NCBI GenBank assembly: GCA_018242215.1
Contig: JAFECG010000026.1
Location: 186,001 to 250,000, forward strand
Source: Pseudomonadota bacterium
GTDB taxonomy: Bacteria > Pseudomonadota > Alphaproteobacteria > Rhizobiales > Hyphomicrobiaceae
Direction: 5' to 3'
Length of the DNA: 64,000 nucleotides
The position numbers were made by a program, and so were the translations under genes. Below are positions 57,322-64,000 of the stretch, one piece after another (position 1 is the stretch's first letter; each line of letters opens with the position of its first letter). The notes beneath the pieces were generated by a model. The model saw only the letters and a list, made by a program, of their open reading frames with translations. It was not told the DNA's origin and did not search any database.

Positions 57322-57816
57322 ATGTTCAGTCGCGATTCACGTGCCGAGACGCGTGCGGATACTTCACGGCAGACGACGACAGTGACGGCGCCGCCACGGT
57401 TCTCCGGACCGATAGGCGTGGTTTCGAACAATAATTCGGCGCCCGGATATTCCGCCGTGTCGCCCGACAGGCCAACATCGATCCTCGGTCCCGATATTTC
57501 GATCTTCGGGGAGCAGCTTATCTTGAAAACCAAAGGTTCGCTGCTGATCCAAGGCCACATCGAGGGGGATGTTCACGGCGAGTCTGTGACGGTCGATAAC
57601 GGCGCGCACGTGAAAGGCGTGATCACGGCGCGGACGATCGCGATCCAGGGCGGCGTCAAAGGACAGCTCAAGGGCTCGAACGTCATTCTGCATGAGCATT
57701 CCGTCGTCGACGCGGACATCGTGCAGGAAAGGCTGATGGTCGCCGAAGGCGCGCAGTTCGAAGGGAGCGTCAAGAAGGCGAAGGACGCGAGTGAGGTGAC
57801 GCCCGATCTGTCGTGA
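57322..57816 (+). CDS. Bactofilin
   Basis: 164 residues. A polar disordered N-terminus precedes the beta-helix (about 50-145) with repeating strands: SIFGEQLILKTKGSLLIQGHIEGDVHGE, VTVDNGAHVKGVITA, IAIQGGVKGQLKGSNVILHEHSVVDADI. This is the bactofilin polymer domain, a cytoskeletal element that positions cell-wall or stalk synthesis. AGGGGG precedes the ATG. Its partner may be the divergent ESG-motif protein, as bactofilins often sit beside wall enzymes. Confidence 0.9.
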   Translation: MFSRDSRAETRADTSRQTTTVTAPPRFSGPIGVVSNNNSAPGYSAVSPDRPTSILGPDISIFGEQLILKTKGSLLIQGHIEGDVHGESVTVDNGAHVKGVITARTIAIQGGVKGQLKGSNVILHEHSVVDADIVQERLMVAEGAQFEGSVKKAKDASEVTPDLS

Positions 57817-57832
57817 TTTCGGTCGGATGGAG

Positions 57833-57865
57833 AAAAAAATCCCGGCGCTGTGCGCCGGGATTTGC
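57833..57865. terminator. Bidirectional terminator between bactofilin and small membrane protein gene
   Basis: Perfect 11-bp stem AAATCCCGGCG / CGCCGGGATTT with a 5-base loop (CTGTG). A run of seven A on the left acts as a T-run for the minus-strand gene. The right side has a short T-run for the bactofilin transcript. Confidence 0.85.
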
Positions 57866-57897
57866 TGTGGCTTGGGTCGTCTGAGATCGAGCCGTTG

Positions 57898-58143
57898 CTA
57901 TGGCGCGGTGGTCGGTGCCGCCGGTGCGGTCGCGGCTGGCGTTTCAGTCGCCACGGTTTTCACATCCAGCGTCAGGATACCCGTATAGAGCAGGCCGCCG
58001 AATACGATTGCGAAAATGATCGCCGTTGCCAGCGCATTCAGGACGCGGTTCGAGAACGAGATAAGGTTGCCGATCAGATCGAGGATGAACACGATCACCG
58101 CGCCGATCAGTACCGGCTCAAGCCAGGGATATTTATCGAGCAT
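57898..58143 (-). CDS. Small membrane protein (81 aa)
   Basis: 81 residues with two helices (LEPVLIGAVIVFILDLIGNLI and LNALATAIIFAIVFGGLLYTGIL) and an alanine/proline/threonine-rich tail. The ATG at 58143 follows GTGAGG at good distance; a GTG five codons upstream overlaps that site. No family recognised. It ends at a strong terminator. Confidence 0.7.
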   Translation of the reverse strand: MLDKYPWLEPVLIGAVIVFILDLIGNLISFSNRVLNALATAIIFAIVFGGLLYTGILTLDVKTVATETPAATAPAAPTTAP

Positions 58144-58158
58144 CTTAGTGGTCCTCAC

Positions 58159-58614
58159 GTGCTTTTGTTACGCCGCCTCCCGAGTCGCGGCTTGCGCTGC
58201 TGCCTTACCACGTCCGGTCTGCTGGTGATGCAATAAGAGGCAGCCCTTGCGTTTCGAGGACCAGGACTGACGCTTGGAAAGCACAGACGGCGCGCTGTTT
58301 TTGATTGCGACAGCCCTCATAGTAATCTGCATTTACTCGCACGAATATCCGGAGACTTTTGCGGTCTCGGGCCACACCGATTGAGAGGCGTTCAGGATTT
58401 CCCTTGGGCGCAGTTCTGCACGAACGGCGTTGTGGTCATCCAGAAATTCGGCCGAGATTTCAGGCGCCAGAATTGAAACGATATAACAGATCACGCTTTC
58501 GTGATCACGAAAAGTTTGGTCGGCGTTAGCGAAAAGAGATTGGAATTTTAGCGGTTATCTCCGTATGTGATTGGGTAACAGGAACAAACCTGTCGAATAC
58601 GAGGAGGACACACC
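58159..58614. promoter_or_regulatory. Upstream region of pqqA with 16-bp perfect palindrome
   Basis: About 450 bases with no other gene seen. A perfect palindrome TTTCGTGATCACGAAA lies at 58497-58512, about 100 bases before the pqqA start. A small ACAGG-6-CCTGT inverted repeat lies at 58578-58593 in the leader, and GAGGAGG at 58601-58607 is the ribosome binding site. The palindrome is a good candidate operator. Confidence 0.55.
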
Positions 58615-58704
58615 GTGAAAACTTGGACAAAGCCCGAAGTACGCGAACAGGAAGTTGGTCTCGAAGTCACGAGCTATCTGCCGGCCGAGATCGACCTGAT
58701 CTAA
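58615..58704 (+). CDS. pqqA: Coenzyme PQQ precursor peptide PqqA
   Basis: 29 residues from GTG with a textbook GAGGAGG seven bases upstream. The peptide contains GLEVTSYLPAEID. The Glu17 and Tyr21 spaced E-x-x-x-Y are the two residues cross-linked by PqqE and built into pyrroloquinoline quinone. Length and wording resemble the 29-residue PqqA of Methylobacterium. No pqqBCDE follows; kdsA is next. So this is an orphan precursor gene, perhaps one of several copies, with its own terminator. Confidence 0.88.
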   Translation: MKTWTKPEVREQEVGLEVTSYLPAEIDLI

Positions 58705-58726
58705 GAATTTGAACCTTGTGTTCCTG

Positions 58727-58753
58727 AACGGCGGCCTCTGGCCGCCGTTTTTG
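58727..58753 (+). terminator. Rho-independent terminator after pqqA
   Basis: Perfect 10-bp stem AACGGCGGCC / GGCCGCCGTT with loop TCT, running into a T-rich tail, 22 bases after the pqqA stop. It makes pqqA a single-gene transcript. Confidence 0.88.
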
Positions 58754-58812
58754 TTTGTGGAAGTCCGGGTTGGGCCTCGCGGGCGGCGCTTGCGGCCGCT
58801 ATAACGCCAGCC

Positions 58813-59679
58813 ATGACTCAGCACGAAATCCTGAAGCCCGCCTCGCAGGTTCGCGTTCGGGATGTTCTCTTCGCGAACGACGCACCGATCGCCGTCCTCG
58901 CCGGCCCCTGTCAGATGGAAAGTCGTGCGCACGCGCTCGAGATGGCCGCGGCGCTCAGCGAGATTTCAAAGAAGCTCGGGTTTGGCCTCGTCTACAAATC
59001 TTCATTCGACAAGGCCAACCGGACTTCGCTCACGGGCCGCCGCGGCATCGGGCTCGATGCGGCACTTCCGGTCTTTGCCGAAATTCGTGAGACCTACGGG
59101 CTGCCGGTCGTCACCGATATTCATGAGGTTGCGCAGTGTGCGCCGGTGGCCGAAGTCGTCGATGTGCTGCAGATCCCGGCGTTTCTCTGCCGACAGACGG
59201 ACCTTCTCATCGCTGCAGCGAAGACAGGCCGCGTCGTAAAGATCAAAAAGGGCCAATTCCTCGCGCCGTGGGACATGAAAAATGTCGTTGCCAAGGTGAC
59301 CGGCTCCGGCAATCCGAATGTACTTGTCACGGAGCGTGGCTCAAGCTTCGGTTATAACACGCTGGTCGTCGATATGCGTGCGCTGCCGCAGATGGCCGAG
59401 ACTGGTGCTCCGGTGATCTTCGATGCGACACACGCGGTGCAGCAGCCGGGCGGTCAGGGAACATCATCGGGCGGCGACCGCCGGTTCGTGCCGACGCTTG
59501 CCCGCGCGGCCGTCGCGGTCGGCGTGGCTGGACTCTTCATCGAGACGCACCAGGATCCTGACAAAGCGCCATCGGACGGACCGAATATGGTTCCGCTCAA
59601 GGATTTCGGTGCCTTGATCGCCGACCTGCAGGCGATCGATGCTGTCGTCAAAAAGCAAAAGGCCGCGAGTCTGGCCTGA
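58813..59679 (+). CDS. kdsA: 3-deoxy-D-manno-octulosonate 8-phosphate synthase
   Basis: 288 residues. AVLAGPCQMESRAHAL, GLVYKSSFDKANRTS, PVVTDIHEVAQ, LQIPAFLCRQTDLLIAAAKTG, VKIKKGQFLAPWDM and FDATHAVQQPG are the conserved KdsA blocks. It condenses phosphoenolpyruvate with arabinose 5-phosphate to make KDO for lipopolysaccharide. Its place after pyrG is usual in alphaproteobacteria; the genes between are insertions into that order. Confidence 0.96.
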   Translation: MTQHEILKPASQVRVRDVLFANDAPIAVLAGPCQMESRAHALEMAAALSEISKKLGFGLVYKSSFDKANRTSLTGRRGIGLDAALPVFAEIRETYGLPVVTDIHEVAQCAPVAEVVDVLQIPAFLCRQTDLLIAAAKTGRVVKIKKGQFLAPWDMKNVVAKVTGSGNPNVLVTERGSSFGYNTLVVDMRALPQMAETGAPVIFDATHAVQQPGGQGTSSGGDRRFVPTLARAAVAVGVAGLFIETHQDPDKAPSDGPNMVPLKDFGALIADLQAIDAVVKKQKAASLA

Positions 59680-59910
59680 GACCCGCGCCCTTCTGTACGT
59701 GTTTGTCGGCCTCGATCATCGCGCCGGCCCGTTCAGCGCAATTCCGATGTCGGCACCTTGCGCCGCGCATTACCGCGGGCATGTTTGTTGTCGTGCGTTC
59801 TGGCTTCTTAATGCAACGATTGATGTCGTAGCGTCTCTCTCGCCGCCGTTTTCGTGGAGCCGTCGCGATCGGCTCCACGCTCGTTTCGGCGAGGGCATTC
59901 CTTCGGTCTT

Positions 59911-60150
59911 TCAGGCTTTCGTGGTCCAGAGCTGCGCTGCCAGCTCACTGACATGAGCGGAACTCGTCAGGGCGCCGAATTGTCCGGCTTTGCTCACCAG
60001 AATACCGGCAACGCAGGCATTCGATGCGCAGGGGGACGACGGCGACCGTCCGACATGGATGGCGGCAATCGCCATCGACGTCATGAGCAGGCTCATTGTC
60101 GAGATGCAGGAAACGTAGGCAAGGGCACGCGAAACAAGTTCATAGTGCAT
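59911..60150 (-). CDS. Small hypothetical protein with hydrophobic N-terminus
   Basis: 79 residues. The segment RALAYVSCISTMSLLMTSMAIAAI could be a signal or membrane helix, followed by a short polar domain with two Cys. The ATG has GTGAGG about seven bases upstream. No family recognised, and coding status is only moderately supported. Confidence 0.45.
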   Translation of the reverse strand: MHYELVSRALAYVSCISTMSLLMTSMAIAAIHVGRSPSSPCASNACVAGILVSKAGQFGALTSSAHVSELAAQLWTTKA

Positions 60151-60295
60151 GGTCAACCTCACAACGCGAGACTAGGGATGACGACACTTCCACTTGCAAT
60201 GTTGACTTCGGGCGGGGAGAGTTTTGCGCCGGAAGCCGATGTGTTGAGACTACGTCAACCTTGGTTAAGAACGCGTTAAGGCTAATGAAATCTGA

Positions 60296-60333
60296 ATAAA
60301 AATGCGGGCCACGCCCTTCGTGGCGGGCCCGCA
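60296..60333 (-). terminator. Terminator of PQQ-associated ABC operon
   Basis: Interrupted stem TGCGGGCC..CACG / CGTGGCGGGCCCGCA (60303-60333). On the minus strand it ends in TTTTTATT. It lies 28 bases beyond the stop of the last operon gene. Confidence 0.7.
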
Positions 60334-60360
60334 GGAATGGCGTTATCGGCTGGAAGGCGC

Positions 60361-61038
60361 TCAGCTCTTCATTTCGGCGCGGATGGCACGCGCGATAGCA
60401 CCGGCGCGCTGGTCGATAAGCTGAGGAATTTCACAGGCGATCGGAATATTCGCCTGCTTCTCCTGAAACGTGCGAATTTCCCATTTATATTTTTCTTCCT
60501 TGGGCGAGAGCTTGGCGATCTCACCGGCCGGACCGCTGGACTCGTCCGTCAGGCCTTCTTCGTTTTCGGGCGGAAGCTGAATCCCTTCCTTCTCGATCTC
60601 CTGGGCGCGCTCCATCTGGCGCTTATGGAACCGCTCGATGCCTGACATGACGACCTTGCGATCTTCGTTCGTGCGCGTCAGGACGGCTGCGAAAAGCTCG
60701 GTCAGTTTGGCGTCGTGTTGGTCAGCAGGAAGTCCGGCGGCGAATTTCTTGACGGCTGCGTCGGCGTCGTCTTCACTGACGCGGCGGGAGATCAGATATT
60801 GAGACAGTTTTCTGATCGTCTCGTCTTTGCGCCAGCTCGATGTGTCGGTGATGGCCGGTCCATCCCAGATCGTGGCGGCGCTCAAAGTCGGAACCTTGCG
60901 GTAAACGCACGGCCATTCGGACGTATCCTTTACGGGCTGGTCCGCCAGGGCGGCCACAACGGACATACCGAGAGGCACCACCGCCATAATGGCTGCCTGC
61001 AAAGCGGCGCGACGGAAGACGTGTTTTTTCATTTTCAT
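60361..61038 (-). CDS. Exported protein of PQQ-linked ABC operon, unknown function
   Basis: 225 residues. A signal peptide (KKHVFRRAALQAAIMAVVPLGMSVVAALA) is followed by DTSEWPCVYRKVPTLSAATIWDGP. The rest is helical and charged (ERFHKRQMERAQEIEKEG, KLSPKEEKYKWEIRTFQEK). One Cys pair (EWPC, IACEIPQL) may form a disulfide. I do not recognise a family. It begins 11 bases after the permease stop, so it is the last gene of the ABC operon and probably acts in the periplasm with it. Confidence 0.75.
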   Translation of the reverse strand: MKMKKHVFRRAALQAAIMAVVPLGMSVVAALADQPVKDTSEWPCVYRKVPTLSAATIWDGPAITDTSSWRKDETIRKLSQYLISRRVSEDDADAAVKKFAAGLPADQHDAKLTELFAAVLTRTNEDRKVVMSGIERFHKRQMERAQEIEKEGIQLPPENEEGLTDESSGPAGEIAKLSPKEEKYKWEIRTFQEKQANIPIACEIPQLIDQRAGAIARAIRAEMKS

Positions 61039-61049
61039 TTCCAAAAACC

Positions 61050-62069
61050 TCAAGCTGAACCGCCGGGGCCGCCGCGCCGAGCGATCAACCCCTTTGATGG
61101 ATTGTAGGCAAAAACCGCTGCCGCAAGAAAGGCGATCGTACAGCCGACAACCAATGCGAGCGAAACCGTATCGACTTGTCCATAAAGCGCGAAGCGGATC
61201 AACTCCGTCGCGTATGTGAACGGGTTCAGGCGGCAAATCTCGAAAAGCATCGGACTCGCCTCGCGGATGCGCCAAAGCGGATAGAGCGCAGACGAGGCGA
61301 AGAACATCGGAAAGATCACGAAATTCATCACGCCAGCGAAGTTTTCAAGCTGCTTGATGACGGACGAAATGAAGAGGGCGAGCGAGCCGAGCATAAGCCC
61401 GGCAAGAATGATGGCCGGAATGACAGTGATATAGCCCGCGAACGGCTGAATGAAGCTCGGGACCGAGAACAGCGACGTGACAATAGGGTCCGTCATCGTC
61501 GGAATCGCACCGCCTGCCCAGCTCGGCGCATCATAGAAGGTGAAGAGCTTCACTTCGGTGATCGGCGGCGGCGCGATGCCCCAGAACCACGCGACGAGCA
61601 TGAAGGCATAAGCCTGGATGAGCGCGACGGACACGCCTCCGAGGAGCTTTGACAAGAGCAGAAACGAACGCGGGAAGGGGCTCACGAGCAACGTTCGCAT
61701 CGTCCCCGTCTCGCGGTCGTAGACCATCGAGAGCGACGATTGCATGGCATTGAAGAGCAGGATCATCGCGATCAGGCCCGGCGCAATGAACTCCTCGTAG
61801 AGGACATAGGTCTCGTAGGGTGGGATGATCGAAATGCCGAGCGTCTGACGGAATCCGGCGGCGAAGATGAAGAGCCAGATCAGCGGGCGCACGAGTGCCG
61901 AAAGGAAACGCTCGCGCTGATGGAGATAACGCAGGATTTCGCGCCAGACGATGCCTTTGAAACACGCGAAGTATCCTGCGAAACCCAGGCGGCGGCGTGC
62001 GTCGTCATCGCTCCCGCGATAGTTCGCAGCGACGTCGGATGCTGCCGTGACCGTTTGAGATGAAATCAC
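61050..62069 (-). CDS. ABC-2 type permease, PQQ-dependent alcohol oxidation-associated
   Basis: 339 residues, about six membrane helices in the ABC-2 arrangement. IVWREILRYLHQRERFLSALVRPLIWLFIFAAGFRQ, the PGLIAMILLFNAMQSSLSMVYDRETGTMRTLLVSP block and FPMFFASSALYPLWRI are typical. The family beside a YVTN propeller and ATPase is the one found with PQQ alcohol dehydrogenases (PedC type). It starts at GTG overlapping the ATPase stop. The exported substrate is unknown. Confidence 0.87.
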   Translation of the reverse strand: MISSQTVTAASDVAANYRGSDDDARRRLGFAGYFACFKGIVWREILRYLHQRERFLSALVRPLIWLFIFAAGFRQTLGISIIPPYETYVLYEEFIAPGLIAMILLFNAMQSSLSMVYDRETGTMRTLLVSPFPRSFLLLSKLLGGVSVALIQAYAFMLVAWFWGIAPPPITEVKLFTFYDAPSWAGGAIPTMTDPIVTSLFSVPSFIQPFAGYITVIPAIILAGLMLGSLALFISSVIKQLENFAGVMNFVIFPMFFASSALYPLWRIREASPMLFEICRLNPFTYATELIRFALYGQVDTVSLALVVGCTIAFLAAAVFAYNPSKGLIARRGGPGGSA

Positions 62070-62854
62070 GCGGCTTCCTCTATCGTCGTTTGAGTGCCGG
62101 TCACGGCGCGAAACGCTTCGCGAACGCTCGACGTTCCGGTCAACGTCAGAAGCTGAGGCACCGGGCCGTTATAGAGAACGACGCCCTTGTGAAGAATGAC
62201 AACCTGATCGGTCCGCAGGACTTCGTCCATCAGATGCGTCGCCCATAAGACACCGATCCGTTCCTTGGCGACGAGATCGCGGACGATTTTCATAACGCTT
62301 TCGCGCGAGCCCAGATCGAGTCCCACGGTCGCCTCGTCAAGCAAGAGCAGATCCGGGTGATGCATCATCGACCGCGCGATCTCGACACGGCGAACCTGAC
62401 CACCGGAAAGTGCACGCACCTTTTCATTCGCGCGATCCGCGAGGCCGACGAGTTCGAGGGCCTGTTTCGCGCGCATCGTTGCTGCGCGCCCAGCAAACCC
62501 ATGCAGCGCCGCATGATATTTCAGGTTCTGCATCAGCGTCAGGTCGATATCGAGCGTCCGGCTCTGGAAGACGACTCCAAGGCGCTGCAGCGCCTGTGAC
62601 GGACGGCGGCGGACATCGAAACCACGAATGGTGATTTCGCCGCTCACGTTATCGTACAGGCGTGTCACGAGCGAGAACAACGTCGATTTGCCCGCGCCGT
62701 TGAGGCCGAGCAGTACCACGAAAGCGCCCTGCTCGACGGTGAGCGAAACCCGGTCCAGCACCTTTCGCTCGCCGAAGCTGTGGCTCACGTTGCTGACGAC
62801 CAGTGCGGGTGTCCGATCGGCGTCTGCCGGGCCTGTCGATGCCATCGTGGTCAT
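62066..62854 (-). CDS. ABC transporter ATP-binding protein, PQQ-dependent alcohol oxidation-associated
   Basis: 262 residues. Walker A GLNGAGKST, Q-loop VVFQSRTLDIDLTLMQN, signature LSGGQVRRVEIARSM, Walker B LLLLDEATVGLD and switch His ATHLMDEV are complete. RTLD in the Q-loop and the DLGSRES sequence fit the exporter ATPases that pair with ABC-2 permeases. An ATG three codons downstream is an alternative start. It lies 28 bases after the propeller gene. Confidence 0.9.
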   Translation of the reverse strand: MTTMASTGPADADRTPALVVSNVSHSFGERKVLDRVSLTVEQGAFVVLLGLNGAGKSTLFSLVTRLYDNVSGEITIRGFDVRRRPSQALQRLGVVFQSRTLDIDLTLMQNLKYHAALHGFAGRAATMRAKQALELVGLADRANEKVRALSGGQVRRVEIARSMMHHPDLLLLDEATVGLDLGSRESVMKIVRDLVAKERIGVLWATHLMDEVLRTDQVVILHKGVVLYNGPVPQLLTLTGTSSVREAFRAVTGTQTTIEEAA

Positions 62855-62882
62855 TGCTTTCCTGCTCGCGTCTTTTCCGCCG

Positions 62883-63866
62883 CTACTTCGGTGAGACCAC
62901 CACCCCCCATGGATAACGTCCCACCTTGATCGATTTGATCGCCTTCTGATTGGCAACGTCGATGACGCTCACATCGTTCGAGGCGCCGTTGGTCGTGAAC
63001 AAAAGCTTGCCGTCGGGCGTGAAGTACATCTGCCATACGCGCTGGCCAACCAAAATGTACTTCAAAACTTTGAAAGTCTTCGTGTCGATGACCGCCACGC
63101 GGTTGGCGGGGCCGAGCGCCACGAAGGCGATTTTGTCGTCTTTGGTGATCCGGATGCCCACGGGCTGGATCGATTCCTGCTCGACGCCGGGGATAGCGAA
63201 GTTGATCTTGGTAATGATCTTGCGATCGGCGGGATTGATGACGGCGACGGTTCCGCCGACCTCGGACGAGACCCAGAGCTGGGTCTGAGCAGAGTTGAAC
63301 ATCGCGACGCGCGGGCGGCTGTCGACAAGAACGTTGTCGAACAGCTTGTGTGTCGTCGTATCGATGAAATGCGCCATGTTCGTCGTTTCCGACGTGTTGA
63401 CGAGCACCTTACCATCCGGGCTCATACCCATGCCTTCCGGCTCCACGCCGACCGGGATTTCGGTGATAACTTTCGAGGTGTTGATGTCGACGACGGTGAC
63501 CAGGTTGTCGTCTTCGTTGGCGATGTAGAGCCGCTTGCCATCGGGATGGAGAGTCAGCAATTCCGGGTCGGGTCCCGAGGGCAACGATTTGATGTATTCG
63601 AGCGTCTTTGCATCGTAGACTTTCACGTCATTATCGTCGCTCGTGCAAATGATGAGCCATTTGCCATCGTTCGACATGACGATACCGCGCGGCCGCTGTC
63701 CGACCTTTGCCGTCTTGATGACCTCAAGTTTGTCGGTGTCGATGACGGAAACCGTATTGTCCTTCTCGTTCGTGACGTAGGCGGTGTAAGCGTCAGCGGG
63801 CGTTACGAAGGAGACTGCGATAGCGGCCGAGACAAGCGCCGGCGTGAGCGGTAAAAGTCGCGACAT
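62883..63866 (-). CDS. YVTN beta-propeller protein, PQQ-dependent catabolism-associated
   Basis: 327 residues. A signal peptide ends at PADA. Then come seven or so blade repeats of the YVTN type, beginning YTAYVTNEKDNTVSVIDTDKLEVIKTAKVGQRPRG, with recurrent 'vsVID..t.kvi..I.VG..P.G...SPDGK' wording. This is the periplasmic propeller commonly encoded with the PQQ-linked ABC exporter. It may bind a dehydrogenase, substrate or cofactor; the exact job is unknown. Confidence 0.9.
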   Translation of the reverse strand: MSRLLPLTPALVSAAIAVSFVTPADAYTAYVTNEKDNTVSVIDTDKLEVIKTAKVGQRPRGIVMSNDGKWLIICTSDDNDVKVYDAKTLEYIKSLPSGPDPELLTLHPDGKRLYIANEDDNLVTVVDINTSKVITEIPVGVEPEGMGMSPDGKVLVNTSETTNMAHFIDTTTHKLFDNVLVDSRPRVAMFNSAQTQLWVSSEVGGTVAVINPADRKIITKINFAIPGVEQESIQPVGIRITKDDKIAFVALGPANRVAVIDTKTFKVLKYILVGQRVWQMYFTPDGKLLFTTNGASNDVSVIDVANQKAIKSIKVGRYPWGVVVSPK

Positions 63867-63923
63867 TCTAAACTCCAGTTGAAAAAATCCGGGCCGGGGC
63901 AGGGCTATGCGGCTGACGACAGA

Positions 63924-64000
63924 TCATTGCGTATAGGCTTTGCACTTTGTCTCCGGCTTATCGATGCCGAGCGTGTCCAGCACGCTGAACTGATGCAGAA
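63924..64000 (-). CDS. C-terminal end of a further operon gene (truncated by window edge)
   Basis: An open frame enters from the right edge and stops at TGA at 63924-63926. The visible end reads LHQFSVLDTLGIDKPETKC and finishes KAYTQ. It lies 58 bases before the propeller start on the same strand, so it is probably the upstream operon member, perhaps a periplasmic component of the PQQ-linked system. Too little is visible to name it. Confidence 0.5.
   Translation of the reverse strand, partial: LHQFSVLDTLGIDKPETKCKAYTQ

Overview
The window reads as chromosomal DNA of an alphaproteobacterium of the order Hyphomicrobiales, probably a Hyphomicrobium-like methylotroph. This is inferred, not proven. 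The signs are the core block trpE/trpGDC-moaC-moeA and ppiD-tpiA-secG-pyrG-kdsA, the SigF/NrsF-type ECF sigma pair, a bactofilin, and two PQQ-linked loci: an orphan pqqA, and the ABC exporter with a YVTN beta-propeller protein that accompanies PQQ alcohol dehydrogenase systems. The DNA is GC-rich and densely coded. I saw no tRNA, rRNA, insertion sequence, prophage or CRISPR array.

Layout. 1-4092: the end of a methyltransferase gene, then a c-di-GMP-responsive (PilZ) family 2 glycosyltransferase and a HlyD-like partner on the minus strand. 4657-6929: three tiny membrane proteins translationally linked to an APC-type permease. 6989-9491: small unknown and membrane proteins and an alpha/beta hydrolase. 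9749-11361: a catalase-like haem peroxidase with a cytochrome b561. 11823-14471: a TonB-dependent receptor behind a cluster of TCGGGAA inverted repeats. 14570-16903: small proteins, including a 28-residue membrane miniprotein, and a DHFR-like enzyme. 17017-19136: a coniferyl-type aldehyde dehydrogenase divergent from a TetR regulator.

19140-25681 holds the most interesting unit: response regulator, PhcB-like methyltransferase, a HK-REC-HK hybrid kinase and a second response regulator. It looks like a rearranged and fused version of the phcBSRQ quorum-sensing operon of Ralstonia and Cupriavidus. 26002-33380 is polyamine uptake and gamma-glutamylation (puuA, potFGHI, puuB). 33391-37468 has the NrsF/ECF pair, a DUF3307 protein and a lone molybdopterin oxidoreductase. 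38108-41427 is the elongation factor P set (epmB, a GFA protein, epmA, efp).

41483-55880 is housekeeping: a transglutaminase-like protein, moeA, moaC, trpCDG, sixA, trpE, ppiD, tpiA, secG and pyrG. 55881-64000 carries an ESG-motif exported protein divergent from a bactofilin, a tiny orphan pqqA with a strong ribosome binding site and its own terminator, kdsA, and the PQQ-associated ABC operon, which continues past the right edge. Most operons are compact, with start/stop overlaps of 4 bases. Clear intrinsic terminators mark several unit ends.
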